A stretch of DNA of 64,000 bases from contig FTLJ01000111.1 of NCBI GenBank assembly GCA_900155495.1, positions 1 to 64,000 of the forward strand. The letters run 5' to 3'. The notes beneath the pieces are model-generated. The model made no database searches. It was not told where the DNA came from and saw nothing but the letters and a program-made list of their open reading frames with translations. Position 1 is the first letter of the stretch; each line of letters starts with the position of its first letter. Shown here piece by piece: positions 11,623 through 23,306 of this stretch. The stretch comes from Porogramme epimiltina. Its lineage: Eukaryota > Basidiomycota > Agaricomycetes > Polyporales > Polyporaceae. The translations under genes and the position numbers were made by a program.

Positions 11623-14494
11623 ATGCCGCCGCGACTGAACAAAAGGCAACTTCGAGCTCAGGAAGAGCTTCTTTCGCTTCAGGATGCTACAACTCCTGCA
11701 GAAGAGAGTTCAGATGCTAGTTCTCCTCCCGCGTCCCCACAGCCTACACGGCCGGTGGGTGGGTTTGCTGCGGTACGCCCTTTCTCTCGGCGATCCCCAT
11801 CTTTACCTGACGAAATGCTTGGGACAGCTGATGGAAAGACAAGAGGATATGGATGAGAGCGACGAAGACGAGGAGCAGGAGCACACCCGTTCATCTAAGT
11901 CCAAGAAGGCTCGTGAGCCTGTTTAGTCTCGTCCACCATGCGTCGATGCTCAAACCCATTACAGAAGAAGAAAAAGAAGAAGGCAAATCCCACCCCCTCC
12001 ACGGTCCAGACTCCTGTGCACGCCGCCCCCACCGAGCCTGATGCCGAGCGTACATTCACTGCTCAACTTCCGACCGGTCCGTCCAAGAAAGAGCGGAAGG
12101 CTATGAAGAAGCAGAAGGCGAAAGAGAAGCAGAAGGACGAGATGGACGACGTAGATAAGGCCCTCGCCGAGCTCTCCCTCAAATATCCCGACATCAAGCA
12201 ACAACTCAACGCTTCTAGCCCCACGGGCTCCCCCGCTACAGCCCGCTCTCTGGCCACTCTCCTTGCTGTTTCTTTGACCCACCTCGACAGCGAGGCGGAG
12301 CTCCGCAAGTTCTTTGGTTCAAAGGTCATCTCCGCGGCCAAGGGGAGCGCCTCTTCTTCCTCTACACGTCAGACCGTCGCACAACGATCAAACCTGACAA
12401 GACCCCAGCCTACATGGTGGCCCTCTCAGTTCCGTGAAGGTCTGTCAGTCCGACAACTCACAGATGGCGAAATGGAGGAAACCTTGCGACGGCATGTCCG
12501 ACAACCTTTGCATGGCGAGAAGATATGGACCGTGGAGTATAGCAAAAAGTATCGCGCCGTTACGTTCGACTTCATGCGAACCGTCATGTCTGGTGGTACG
12601 TGTTTCACATACTTGGGTATGAACTTCCCCTAACTCGGCGTCCACAGATCCTGAAGGGTTCTATCACATATTGAGGATTCTTCCTTACCATGCCGATACG
12701 CTTCTGCAGCTATCAGAAGTTTATCACCACCGGGAAGGTCTGCTACATGTATCTTGGCTTGCCGCTACCATAAGTTGACGATTTTGGCTGCAGAACACAG
12801 CACTGCGGCGGACTACGTTGACCGTTCGTTGTTTACCTACGAGCGGGCCTTCGTCGGTGCATTCAACTTCACCAGCGGTGTCAACCGGCTCGATTTCGAT
12901 CACATAGAAAATCGCCCGTTCTTCCTGGCTCTTCACAGGCAGATCACGTACGTCTGGTGTCCGATTGTTAACAACGATGCTAATTCGGATGCAGCGACCT
13001 ACAGCGGCGGGGGTGTGTGCGTACATCGTTCGAGTTCGCGCGCCTCCTCTACGCTCTAGATCCTTGGACCGATCCTCACGGCGCGCTCTTACATTTGGAC
13101 TACCTGGCAATCAAGTCCGGGATGCAGCAATGGCTGATAGACCTATGGGATGTCTTCGAACCGGAGGTCCAGAAGGAAATCAAAGATGGTAAATCCCCGT
13201 ACACGAGGCGAATATTACCGAATTTGTTGCCTGGCATGGCGTATTCGCGTGCTCTTGCACTGTTCGTTCGAGAAGGCGACGTCGTAAGTTACTTCTTTTC
13301 CGGCAGATATACCGACAAGTACTCACACTAGGCTTAGTCCCACGACCGCAGCACTACAGCACTGCAAGAAGCCATCCGTAGTTTCCCCTCCGTCGTTCCC
13401 CTTCTGGCCGATAAAGCAGATATTTCATTGGGTGGCGAAGTTCGTGCGCATCCTGCATTCAGGATACAAACGGATCGCAGGTGCGTTGCGAGTGATCACC
13501 CACGCGACTCTCGCTCACATTCCCTCCTAGCGCATTGTTATCCGACAGTCATGCAATCTTCCACCTACTCTCCCACCTATACGCACAACGGGCGTCCTCC
13601 CTCTGGAAGGCGTCGAGCCGGGCGTCCTGGTTCTCCAAGACTGTCTCTTCTGTTCTTTCATCCCTGACCACCACCTCGCCCGCACCTCCCAAGGCCTTCT
13701 CCGCACGCTTCGACTCCCCATCTCTCGCGGCGTCCGTATACCGACACATGCTCGTCAACGAACCCACCTGCCGGAGCCTCTTCCCCTTCATCCCGCGCAA
13801 CATCGTTGACGCGCGCTCCCTCGCGTGCGACCCGCTCCCGCCCCTCACACGTACGAGCGAGTACGACGCCGAGTTCTTCCGCGGCGTCGAGGACCTGCTC
13901 GCGGCGACGCGCCCCCGCTCACGCCGGCAGGAGGCGCGCATGCTCGAGCGCCTCGTGCCCGACGCCGCGTTCCGCCAGCAGCTGCTCGGTTTCTGGGAGG
14001 CACATCTCGCGATCCAGCAGCGCTTCCCCGGCGGCGTCGTGCATTTTGCGCAGTGGGCGGGCCAGATGCCCGAGGACGCGCTCGAGGACCTGTTCCTCGC
14101 CGTCGACGCGCTCGAAAACCAGCAGCTGCAGGACGGAGGGATGCCTGGGGCCATGCCCGGCGGGGAGGTTATGGTCAACTTTATGGACGATGATGATGAC
14201 GTGGAAGATATCCCTGACTTGCCAGCGGGTGCGCAGCCGCAACAGCGTCCCCGGGCGCCAGCACGAGTAGAAGATGATGATGACGAAGATGAGGATGAAG
14301 ACGGCGAAGAGGAACAGGTTGCAGTAAGTGGCAAGAAGTTTCTTCGATGTGGTTTCGGCTCACGATATTTTTAGCCACTACCAGTCCGTTTGCTTCGCTC
14401 CGTCATCACCCGCTTCTGGGGTGGTGGCCAAGCTAACGACGCAGAATCGTCGGACGGGGAACACCAGCTTCGTGACACAGAGGGTGTAGACTAA
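11623..14494 (+). CDS. RQC1: Ribosome quality control complex subunit (Rqc1/TCF25 family)
   Basis: Nine exons are read: 11623-11772, 11828-11920, 11965-12595, 12648-12737, 12794-12947, 12995-13283, 13338-13480, 13531-14323 and 14375-14494 (820 residues). TCF25-family marks appear in order. There is an acidic then lysine-rich N-terminus (KKKKKK). Next come HILRILPYHADTLLQLSEVY, TYERAFVGAFNFTSG, ENRPFFLALHRQIT, DPHGALLHLDYLAIKSG, LLPGMAYSRALALF and FPFIPRNIVDARSLACDPLPP, then an acidic tail. Rqc1 works with Ltn1 and Rqc2 on stalled 60S subunits to clear nascent chains. Oddity: the end of exon 2 must use a weak donor (CCT|GTTTAG). The stronger nearby donor C|GTGAGC at 11913 would shift the frame into an early stop. 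Exon 8 is strongly GC-rich. Confidence 0.88.
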
Positions 14495-14635
14495 GCACTC
14501 GAGTTGAGAAGAAACGAATCATGTATTTTGTAATCAATAAATTACACTATCGTACAGCCCTTCTATCAAAACATGCTAAACAACGAGAGCAGTCGAGTCA
14601 AAAGCGTAGGCATAAAGGACAAGCAAACTGGTGTC

Positions 14636-16598
14636 TCAGACATCGTAAACCACACGTGCGCCGACCCATGGGTAGGGGTAGTTGTGCTGGTAGAAGTTGC
14701 GCACCGTGCGCCGGTCGCCGAGGCGGGGGATGGTCGCGTACGACGCACCGAGCACGACCTGGTGCTTCCCGTCGAAGAAGTCCGACGAGTAGCCAGGGAA
14801 GATCGTCGTGCCCTCGAACCCGTCGTGCGTCGCGAGCGGCGTCGCCGTCCACTCCCACACCCCGCCGTTCGAGCCGCGCCCGCAGTTCTCCGCACCGCCC
14901 GCGGTCGCAGGGAGCGGGTGCCAGTGGCGGAAGCCCGTGTTCGCGCCCTCGGCGTACGAGACCTGGTACGTGTCCAGGAAGAGCCGGAGTTCCGCCTCGG
15001 TCGGGATGCGCCCGCCCTTGTGCGCGGCGTACGCGCACAGGTCGTCGTACGCGGTGAGCACCGGCCAGTGCCGCGCATAGCGCATCGGCACGGGCCCGTA
15101 GAGCGTGCGCACGCGCACCTCGCCGCCCTCCGCGTCCTCGACCCAGCTCGCGGGCATCTCGACGCGGTCCTTGCCCGGCCCGAGCCAGAACGCCTCGAAC
15201 TCGCCGTTCGTGATCGGGCGCCACTCCGCGCGGAACGCGCTGACGTGCACCGCGCGCGCGGGGCTCTCGTTGTCCCACCCGAACTCGTGCGCGGTCACAT
15301 CGCCCGCGAGCGCGGCGACGAGGTCATCCGGCTCCTGGTCGTCGTGGCCGAGGGTGATCGTGCACGGTCCGAATTGCGCCGTCGGTGTCGTCGGGGAGGG
15401 CGTCGCGTCCCACTGGGTGGCAAGAGTCTCCCAGGGAGGTTGGGCGAAACCTGGAGGTGGGAGCATTCCCGTGCCCGCACGCTGGATAAGCATGTAGAGG
15501 AGGGTCTAGAGAAGGTCGCCCAATCAGTTTATGCAGCTACTTATCCGTGTATAGACCGACGCACCTCGATGTGGAACCCGTCGTGCTCGTGGACCATCAT
15601 AAGGGTGCGCGCCATGCGCCGCGTAAGGGGACGTTCGCCGCGCTCCATCTCCTCAATAGCGCGCTTGATGACTTGCGCGCGCACGTTGTCGCGGTAGCGA
15701 AGCACGTCCTCGATGACCGGCCAGTCTTCGTCGCACTCAGGGACCTCCGAGTGAGAATGGCACTGGTCCGGGTCGTCGACGCTGGGGTCGATCCCGCGCT
15801 CGAAGATAGTGAGGTACGAGCGGGGCTCGACAGTCTTGGTTTGCATCAAGCGAGAAAGGAGAATGTTGGCGAAAGTAGGAAGGTGGCCGATGTAGAAGAG
15901 GGGCTTGTGCCGGAGGTCGATGGGCTTCGAGTGTAGGAGCTCCGTGGGTATCATGCCGAGCGTGATGAGGTCCCAAATGGCCCAGCCATTCTCGAACTCG
16001 GCGAGTGATGGGATGCTGTATGGGTTGGCCGTCGGGTTGAGAGTGGTAGCGGGGGTCGAAGACAGGAGAGGAAAGGTGAGCGGTGGGCGTTCCAAGACGT
16101 GGAGTGTGAGTTCGGAGTCGCGTAGTGCGACGACGGAACGAAGATCCTTCTCGCAGAACACATTGAGACATTCGGGGAGTGACATCTATGTCCAGTCAGA
16201 ACGCCAGTTACCCCGACACTAATGAGAGAGCGTACCTGCTGAGTCTTGCATGCAATAGACTCCAGCGAGACATCAGACTTCTCGACTGTGGAAATGTCGG
16301 TCTTGATCTTGTAGTACGCCCCGCTGTCGGCGGAGACATACTCCCAACGGGCATCGTCCAGGAGAGTTTTGTCATCGAGCACGTCGGCCGCTTGGGTGAG
16401 GAGGCCCTTGACGGAACCCGAACCCTGGAAGAAGAGCACCCGGTCGCCACTCGCCCGCGAGGCAGGAATGTCCTTTAGGACACCCTCGCCGTCGCAAACG
16501 AGGAAATAGCAGCCAGAGTGCCCAGGGGGAGGGGTTGACGGAGCGGTGGATGGAGAGGAGTGGCCAGAGTCGGAGGAAGAGGGAGAACTTGAACGCAT
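14636..16598 (-). CDS. Egt1/EgtB-like sulfoxide synthase lacking the methyltransferase domain
   Basis: Three exons (16598-16236, 16185-15565 and 15505-14636) encode 617 residues. Residues ~150-330 form a DinB-like domain with the fungal Egt1 signatures LITLGMIPTELLHSKPIDLRH, FYIGHLPTF and IFERGIDPSVDDPDQCHSHS. The splice at 15564/15505 builds HEHDGFHIETLLYML, supplying the HxxxH iron ligands together with the earlier GH histidine. The C-terminal 290 residues are an FGE-sulfatase fold (NGEFEAFW, GGRIPTEAELR, NGGVWEWTAT, RTVRNFYQHNYPY). Fungal Egt1 joins these to an N-terminal histidine methyltransferase. Here the first ~125 residues contain no SAM-binding motif I can see and start with a Ser/Pro-rich run. 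It may be a paralogue or a split-pathway sulfoxide synthase; substrate unknown. Confidence 0.82.
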
Positions 16599-17527
16599 TG
16601 CTGAAGATCGAGGGGCGTGTTGCAGGGCAGCGAGGACGAGGTACTGAGTCGCAAACGGGGAGGCGTGCAGAACATTATGGGGAGGAAAAAGCAGCTTTTA
16701 TAGCAGTGACTATGAACATGCAAGGAGCCCGGACACCGTGTCTACTGGAGAACGACGTAAATGGGACAAATCCCACTGGATCCACGCCCGACGACAACGG
16801 ATAAGCGTTGTCGCAAACAGGCGAGACATGCGCCGCCTCACCCTAACTGGAACGCCAATCGCTCCCCGCCGTTCGCTCCTCCCACCCGAGCCACGACCTT
16901 CCTACCATCCAATCCACGAGCGAGGGTCACTCACCATATCTATTCCTTCAACTTGCGTGGGTCATTCTGCTCACTGCAGGATCCCCGGAGTGCAAGCTCA
17001 TCCGAATGCACGCCGGACCTTGACGCATCCGGCGATGGAGACGTGAATTCGGAATGATCGTATTGGAGGGTGCAGATAGCGTGGACGCTCGATCGCTTCC
17101 TGTAATCAGCCACGGGGTCGTCTTGGCCGCAAAGGAGACGCTCGAATGCTGACTTGCCGCCGGTAGAATAAGGATGCCAGAGGACTACTGCCTGTCCATA
17201 CTAATGCAGGAAGAACAGCACCTGGCAGTTGCGTAATCTGAGGAGTAATAAAATCGTCAGTGAATGCGGCGCGCACAAACGTCGAAAAGGCTCACTGTGA
17301 GCGCCGGCAAAAGGATCTGCCGCGTGACTGCGGCAACCCCAGCATTTGTCGGAAGTCGTACGATGCTCCGGTCCCACTGTTGTCTCCTGTGATCGATGCG
17401 GTTGACACGTAAGACGGAGGCCCGACGGACGGCCAGAGCCACACGAGGCGGCTTGGAAAGAGGACCCCGAGGAGCGCTGTGGGAGGGAGGGCGGCGCGAG
17501 GAAGGCTTCGGGCATCCAGCGCGCGGG
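16599..17527. other. Intergenic stretch, no supported gene
   Basis: This is upstream of the Egt1-like start and probably holds its promoter. Open frames on both strands (for example 16738-17046 and 17201-17515) are short, compositionally biased and lack motifs or splice partners. I see nothing else in it. Confidence 0.5.
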
Positions 17528-17599
17528 TTAGATGGGGAGAGACTTGATGTTGAACGGGTTAACTGAGGCAATGAGAAGGGGGCCATTGGAGGAAGACAT
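17528..17599 (-). CDS. Possible 23-residue small protein
   Basis: A short open frame starts at 17599 (MSSSNGPLLIASVNPF, then seven more residues) and stops at 17528. What makes it worth listing is the context. On its strand it is preceded by a long pyrimidine-rich run (about 17640-17770), an A-rich leader directly before the ATG, and a CACGTGACTC element near 17845. Together these look like a fungal promoter and 5' leader. The peptide has no CAAX end, no signal sequence and no family I recognise. It could equally be an upstream frame, the first exon of a gene I cannot follow, or chance. Confidence 0.2.
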   Translation of the reverse strand: MSSSNGPLLIASVNPFNIKSLPI

Positions 17600-18668
17600 T
17601 ATATGAATTTGTATTTGACGGCATTTCGTGTGGAGTGTCCGAGTCGGCGGCGATGAGGGCGGAGAGCACGAAAACGACGAGCAGAGTGCGGGGAGAGAGC
17701 AGGAAAAAGCGGGAAAGGAGGAGAGGGCAGAGATGATGGTGGGACGAGGTAAAGAGAAGTCGGAGAGGGACGGACGATGCTTACCTCGCCCATAATTCCA
17801 TAAACTGAGGAATTGCGACGCGATTGCGTGCTCAAGGTGCAATGAGTCACGTGCTGGGTGGAGGTGCACAACAGACGCCCGTCATCCAAAGACGTTCTTG
17901 ACTTAGGCGCCGTTTCGACTTTGTCATGGTCGTCAAGTATGCGAAACTCGAAGAACGCTATAGGTTCCCTTTTATCAGTGCAATGTCTCCAATTTACCGT
18001 CGCAGGCATCGCTCTAACAAGCATGATATTTAGACCAACTAGTCGTCATTACTATTCGACCATCGTCCATATGCGACGCAGGATGGTCCGACGACCAGCC
18101 CAATTTCAGCCTTGCTCTTGTAGACTTTCACATCGCTACGCCATTATTCCAATGGCGGAAATCAAGACCAAATCTATGTCAACACCGTCGCCTACTCGCA
18201 ATACGCAACTTGGTTCCTCTTCAAACAAGTCCACTCCGTCAAAATCCCTTCTTCTAGGCGGAGGAGAGTGGATTATCCGGTGACCAACCGAACATGCAGA
18301 CCCCGGCCGCTCTGACTGCTCAGCAGGATGTCCATAGCGTCAATATTCTCTCACAGTATCGCATGAGCTTTTGTTTATCGTAGTGTGCAGCTTGCTGACC
18401 ACAGGGCCTAGGGTCCACGGCGTGGGCCACAGCCCCTCGCAAAGCGTTCAGAGGGCCTGGTCAGGATCCTCGGGCTTATCCTGCATAAGTATCCCTCATT
18501 AACTATTTTAACCCCGACCATCCTCACCGGGCTCCAATTCACTCCCCCACCTCACTTGGTGAACCGATCGCCCACTTTTTCCACGCCTCCTCAGTTCTTG
18601 TAAGTGGCGTGACCCCACCTCAACTACGTTCTTCGCTGACCCATTCTTCTGACACTAACAGTCCCATA
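17600..18668. other. Intergenic stretch, possible promoter region
   Basis: This stretch carries the CT-rich leader-like run and CACGTG motif upstream of the small frame at 17528 and, at its right end, the promoter of the zinc-finger-like gene starting at 18669. A frame at 17858-18283 (+) has no motif and no codon pattern that would support it. Confidence 0.45.
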
Positions 18669-19077
18669 ATGGTTGCACCATCTTACCAACCTCAGCCAGA
18701 CGACTTCATCGCCGCGCAGGCCACGGCCGATGCTTGTACCTGCGGCTCCAAATCCCCCCTAGACCACCTATACGGCGTCTGCCGGTACACTTCCTTCACC
18801 CGACCACCTTTAGCGCCACTCACCACCCACCGCTAGGACCCCCAAGCCCCAACCCCTTCTCCGGACCCATTCACGGCTGCCGAAACCCGACGTCTCATCC
18901 GACCAGGTGCTCGCTGCGCTGGAGCTACCTCAGACGGCTGTGCTGCGGTGCCCATGGAGGGGCCTGAGTTCGCACAAAGCATGCCACGGGTCTTTTACGT
19001 TGACCAGCCTTGGAGATCATGTGCGCCACGTGCACACGGATGTCCTCTCTCTGTACCAACAGGCCGGTTTACCCTAA
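18669..19077 (+). CDS. Small zinc-finger-like protein
   Basis: Two exons (18669-18784 and 18837-19077) with a 52-base intron encode 118 residues. The N-terminal part has a cysteine pair in DACTCGSKS and a second cysteine in YGVCR. The C-terminal part reads LRCPWRG..., then DHVRHVHTD, a C-x-W-x-G start and H-V-x-x-V-H end that recall the larger proteins at 30095, 32165 and 37391. It lacks their following C-x-x-CG segment, so it may be a truncated or distant relative. The whole exon 2 frame stays open to the stop, and the intron has normal ends. No function can be assigned beyond possible nucleic acid or protein binding. It converges on the MFS gene. Confidence 0.5.
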
Positions 19078-19371
19078 AAACTGGACCCAGTCGGGGCACA
19101 GGCGACCATCTTACGACGATGTGATGTTCGTCCGTTAAAAGCATAGCATGTATTCACGGTGTTTGAATGGAGGAAATAATACTATCACCTCAGGGTGTTT
19201 TGTCCCGACCTTCATAGTTCTAGACGGTCCGCGAAAAGGAGTTGAATATACTCTAACGACTCTATACACAATACATAAGGCGGGAGAATTAACCGCGGCA
19301 GCGCCGCGTCGGTATCGCCACCCGCCGTCCAAGCTCCAAGAATCCCCCTCCTCCAAATAGGTCCCCGCCCC

Positions 19372-22009
19372 TCACTCATCGCTCCCCCAAACAACCACAG
19401 AGGGCCCGGCCGCGGCGCGCCTCTGCCGACGCAAGTCCCGCCAGCCCGCATACACGCCCAGCGCGAGCGCGACGCAGCACGCCACGATCGTCATCCTCAA
19501 GCTGTCCACATAGCATGCGCGCCCGATGATGCAGTGGTGCGCGGCCGGCACGCCCCCGCGCGCCTCCAGCACAGCGGTCGCCGCGGCGGCAAGCGTGGAC
19601 GACTGCGCACTCGCGGACGCGCTTGCGTTCGCGGGGGCGAGCACGCTCGCGAGGGCGTTGAGCGTGGCGTTCGCGGCGGGCCCGTCGTCGTCGCTGTGCG
19701 CGTCGAGGTTGCGCCCGAAGGCGATCGAGAAGATGTTCCCGCCGACCATGGGCGAGAGCGAGACGAAGCCCCAGTTCTCCGAGAAGTGTGCTACGAGGGG
19801 GAGGGGGGGTGACGTCAGTATATGGCGCGTGAGGGAGCGGCGTTTGCAATAGGAGGGGACTCACCGAGGCCGAACCACTCGATGACGAGCGTTGGGAAGA
19901 GGCCGAAGAGGCCGCCGTACGCAAGCCCGAGGAGCGCGCTCGCCTTCCAGAGGTCGCTGATGCTTTCGATGGAGTAGGCAGTTGCCTGTGAGATGATGAA
20001 GAGCGTCGCGACGAGCGCGATGCAGAACGATCGCGGGAGCCTGAGTCTGGCCTTTGTGAAGTCCGCGACGACACCTGCGAAGATTGTTGTAAACAGTCAG
20101 CTCAGAGTCCCGGAAGAGGCGGTGATGCACTCACCCAAGAAGATGCGGCCGAGACAGTTGGTGATGCTGACCGCAGAGACCTGGGCGGCCTGCCACTGCG
20201 CCGCCTGCACCTCGTCGTAGTCGGGGTTGTTGTTAGCGAAAAGCGCTTGCGAGATGGCGCCCACGTTATTGATGTCTGCACGCAAACATGAGCGGCGAAG
20301 AGGGGAGGGTCCGACAGTCGTGACATACACATTATACCCGTTCCGCTCACTGCAACATCACAATACAGGTATTAGTGGTGTTCATGATCGAAGAAAGGGC
20401 ATCTTACGTAGCGAGCATATGCCGAACAGTAACCAGAAGTCTAACGTCTTGAACATCCGCTTTCCATAGATGTTCGGGGCGTCGTCATACGACTTGTCTA
20501 AATGGCTCCGCCCGCTTCGACGCGAGGTCGATCGTGCGGTCGACCGTTGGCGGGGGAACCCGGCACGGGTCGGGCTCATCATCAGCGCGTTCGCCGATGA
20601 GGGCACGACGTAGTCCGACGCGACCTGTGCGTGCGACACGAGCCCCTCCTCTTCTTCGAGCTCGATCGCCGCTTCGCGCGCAGGGCGCGAAGATCCTTCC
20701 TCGTCTTCATCATCGTCCTCGTCGTCGCGCGCGAGAAGGTGCGTCGAGCTGCTGTTGGCTACTGAGAAAGTTGTGGGGGTGCCCGCGACCAGGCCTTCGA
20801 CGACGCCGTACTCGGACGAGTCCGCGAGGGCGCCGTGCTCGAGGCGCGAGGTCGCCTCGAGATGTGGTGGCGGGATGGGGCGGACGAAGAAGAAGCCGAG
20901 GATCATGGGCAGCGCGGTGCCGATCGCGAGCACTAGCAGGAATTCAGACGTGTTTCCTGGGAACAGTGTGTGGGCGATGGTCGAGAAGAGGAACGCGGAA
21001 AGGCCGAAGCCGGAGATGACAATCCCGTTGGCCGTCGCGCGCTGTAAAGCTAATTAGATGACGCAAACATGACAACCAGAGTCGCCTCACCGCCCTGTCT
21101 GGCCAGCTTTTCGCGGTCGTGTTCAGAGACCCGACAAGGCCGCCATTGCCACCAATGCCTGTCAGGAAGGCAAAGAAGACGAGTGTGCAGAATGCTATGA
21201 TGGTAATGTCTTCGTCCTGTGAAGGCAGTCCGCTATCGTAGAAGTGGCGGATGCCGAGGTACCCCGCCAAGAGAGAAAAGAAGGCCAGGACCATCATGAT
21301 CCGAGGGCCTTTACGGTCGACGATGCCGCCCCATAATGGCGCGGTGCCATACACGCCAACTGGAATAGGCGTGGTAAGTGCAATGTGCGAATGGAGCGAC
21401 ATAGCGACCCACTATTTCCCGCGAGACCCACGATATTGATCTGTGTGTGAGACAGGTGTAGTCGAGCACCCAGCTGGGGCCCGTACGCTGAACAGAGAAG
21501 TCGTTAGTCTCTTGGCTAGACAGAACCAATTCAAAGAAGTTGATTGTATTGACGCATAATAAGCATTCTCTTCACGAGAGAAGCAGAACACCCTGTGACG
21601 GAACTTTGACACATCAAAGGGATCGTGCGGCGCCTCGATGCCAACACATTGATGCAATACAGTGACGAAAACATCGCAGTGTGCATCCAGGGCACAGGCG
21701 CTGTATACGTGTCGCTGTGCTCCGCTCGAGGGCAGCCGGCGTAAGGCATTCGCCACTATTGGCAGACACTACGTCCGGAAACAAAGCGGTGCTTTGCCTG
21801 GGAGAAAGGTAATGGCGCGGAGGGACCATACCTGAGAATACCTATGGAGAAGCATGTCAGCGGTGATTGCTCGACGCGGCGAAGGCGGCGGAAGCTCATA
21901 CATAGTTGGTTCCGGAAGCGAGGGCGACGAGAATGCAAGTCAGAAAGCTTGCGATCCGCGCGCCGCTCAACAGTGGTGGGGGGTGCGTCGCGTGGCTGGA
22001 ATGGTGCAT
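19372..22009 (-). CDS. MFS transporter, Mch1/nodulin-like family
   Basis: Nine exons are read: 22009-21902, 21841-21832, 21487-21413, 21359-21091, 21041-20408, 20349-20329, 20275-20135, 20074-19865 and 19790-19372 (628 residues). The protein opens with a membrane segment (RIASFLTCILVALASGTNY). The 10-base exon 2 then gives VFSA, so the family motif NYVFSAYGPQLG forms across three exons. Further marks are LWGGIVDRKGPR, GIGGNGGLVGSLN, FFFVRPIPPP, SGTGIMYINNVGAISQAL, GRIFLGVVADF and GGLFGLFPTLVIEWFG. A central loop of ~130 residues is acidic and disordered. The last exon encodes an alanine-rich luminal loop, a final membrane segment and a basic tail. Homologues include yeast Mch1 and YMR155W. 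The substrate is unknown. Confidence 0.85.
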
Positions 22010-22714
22010 GGCAACTGCTAGTCTAGGGAGCTACGAGGGAATAGGAGGGAGAAGACGGCGTTTAGGGGTCCGCTGGGCCGGTCTATGCTGTTAAGAGGGG
22101 GGGTACGGTAGTAAGGAGCGGTCAGGGCGACATGGACGGCGTCCAGGTCGAGGGCGGGGCAGGGCGGTGTGTTGGGTGAGTGGGCGTTGATGATAACGCG
22201 CCCCGCCTTCCCCGCGGTATGTTTGGTACCCGGCCCGCCCAGCCCGCCGCGTCGCCATTGGCCCGTCCCCCTCGGCACGCGCACGGCACCGGCGGCTGAA
22301 CATGTATGAGGGCTGTGATAGCGGCAGCCAGCGAGTGAGGTGAGCACGCCGAGATACACGCCGACGCAAACGCACGAGATAGCAGGGGTAAATGCATAGC
22401 ATGGTCGAATGCCAGACTTCTATCGGAAGATATGCTACATGGTCACAGGAGAGCTACGGAAACAGTGGGGTACTCGACGTATGCTAGGAGGTCGGTATAG
22501 CAATGTGGCGGGCAGTATGGTAATAATGTCAGCGATGAGACGCAGGTTCGTCGATGCGCAGCGCTAGAACGATGCCGGATCGACTATTACGAAGCAGAAG
22601 CTGGGAAGCGGGCCGGAGTCCGAGCGAACAGAGCGGTGGAGGCGCGGCTAGCGCACCGGGTTATATGGGATAGGGTGGGTGTGGACCTGATCTAATGGTA
22701 TGGCCACATGGAGT
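22010..22714. other. Promoter region of the MFS gene
   Basis: This 705-base gap lies upstream of the MFS start and downstream of the GPI-protein stop. It is GC-rich with purine/pyrimidine runs around 22090-22280. I see no gene, repeat or RNA in it. Confidence 0.45.
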
Positions 22715-23306
22715 TCAGACCATGAGGATTGCGGCGACGATGGAGCCGACGAGGACGGTGGTTCCGCTCAGGCCGCCGATGCGGCCAGCGCCGCTGGACT
22801 GAGATGGCGAGGCATCCTGGGGAGTTTCGGACTAAGGGCCGATGACGACATGAGATAAGATTAGCGCGAAGGGAAAGCTGGCGGGAACTTACGGAGGTAG
22901 TGTTTGAGGTAGACGACTCGGTGGACGAGGAGTCGGAAGTCTCCGCATTGGATGCGTCGGAGGTTGCGAGGTTCGCAACGTCGGTGGAATCGGCGTTGGC
23001 GGTAGATGTGTTGTCATCCTCTTCGACTGCGGGCGTGGTGTCGGCTGCGACGGGGACATTGACATCCGAGGCGGAGGTCGAAACGTCCGCGGGGACGGTG
23101 GTCGCGTTGGGATCAACGTCAGTGTTCTTCTCCGTGCCTTCAGGGACTGCGTCCAACATGTAGCGGGTGAGGGGCAGGATGATCGCACTAACTGTAGATG
23201 ATGTTAGACATGTTTCGCATGGAAGAGCCCTCGGATAATGCTCACCATGTGCGACAAATACCAACGAGGCAAACGCAACGATGAAGACGGAGCGGAAAAG
23301 GAACAT
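22715..23306 (-). CDS. Ser/Thr-rich secreted GPI-anchored-type protein
   Basis: Three exons (23306-23246, 23191-22893 and 22831-22715) encode 158 residues. The acceptor of the last exon could also be 22816, which keeps the frame. The N-terminus is a clean signal peptide (MFLFRSVFIVAFASLVFVAHG). The middle is a biased run of Asp, Thr, Ser, Ala and Asn with several N-x-S/T sites. The C-terminus is a small-residue site (SSGAG) followed by a hydrophobic tail (TVLVGSIVAAILMV) and the stop, the standard layout of a GPI-anchor signal. It is therefore probably a wall or plasma-membrane surface protein. Such proteins evolve fast and have no catalytic motif. Confidence 0.7.

Noticed and set aside
13549..14334. 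261-codon minus-strand frame with a serine run
   Set aside because: It is the antisense of the acidic RQC1 exon 8; the GAT/GAA repeats read as Ser runs on the other strand.
14573..15697. 374-codon open frame on the plus strand
   Set aside because: It is antisense to the well-supported Egt1-like exons. Its Arg/Val/Ala-rich translation reflects the high GC content and has no motif.
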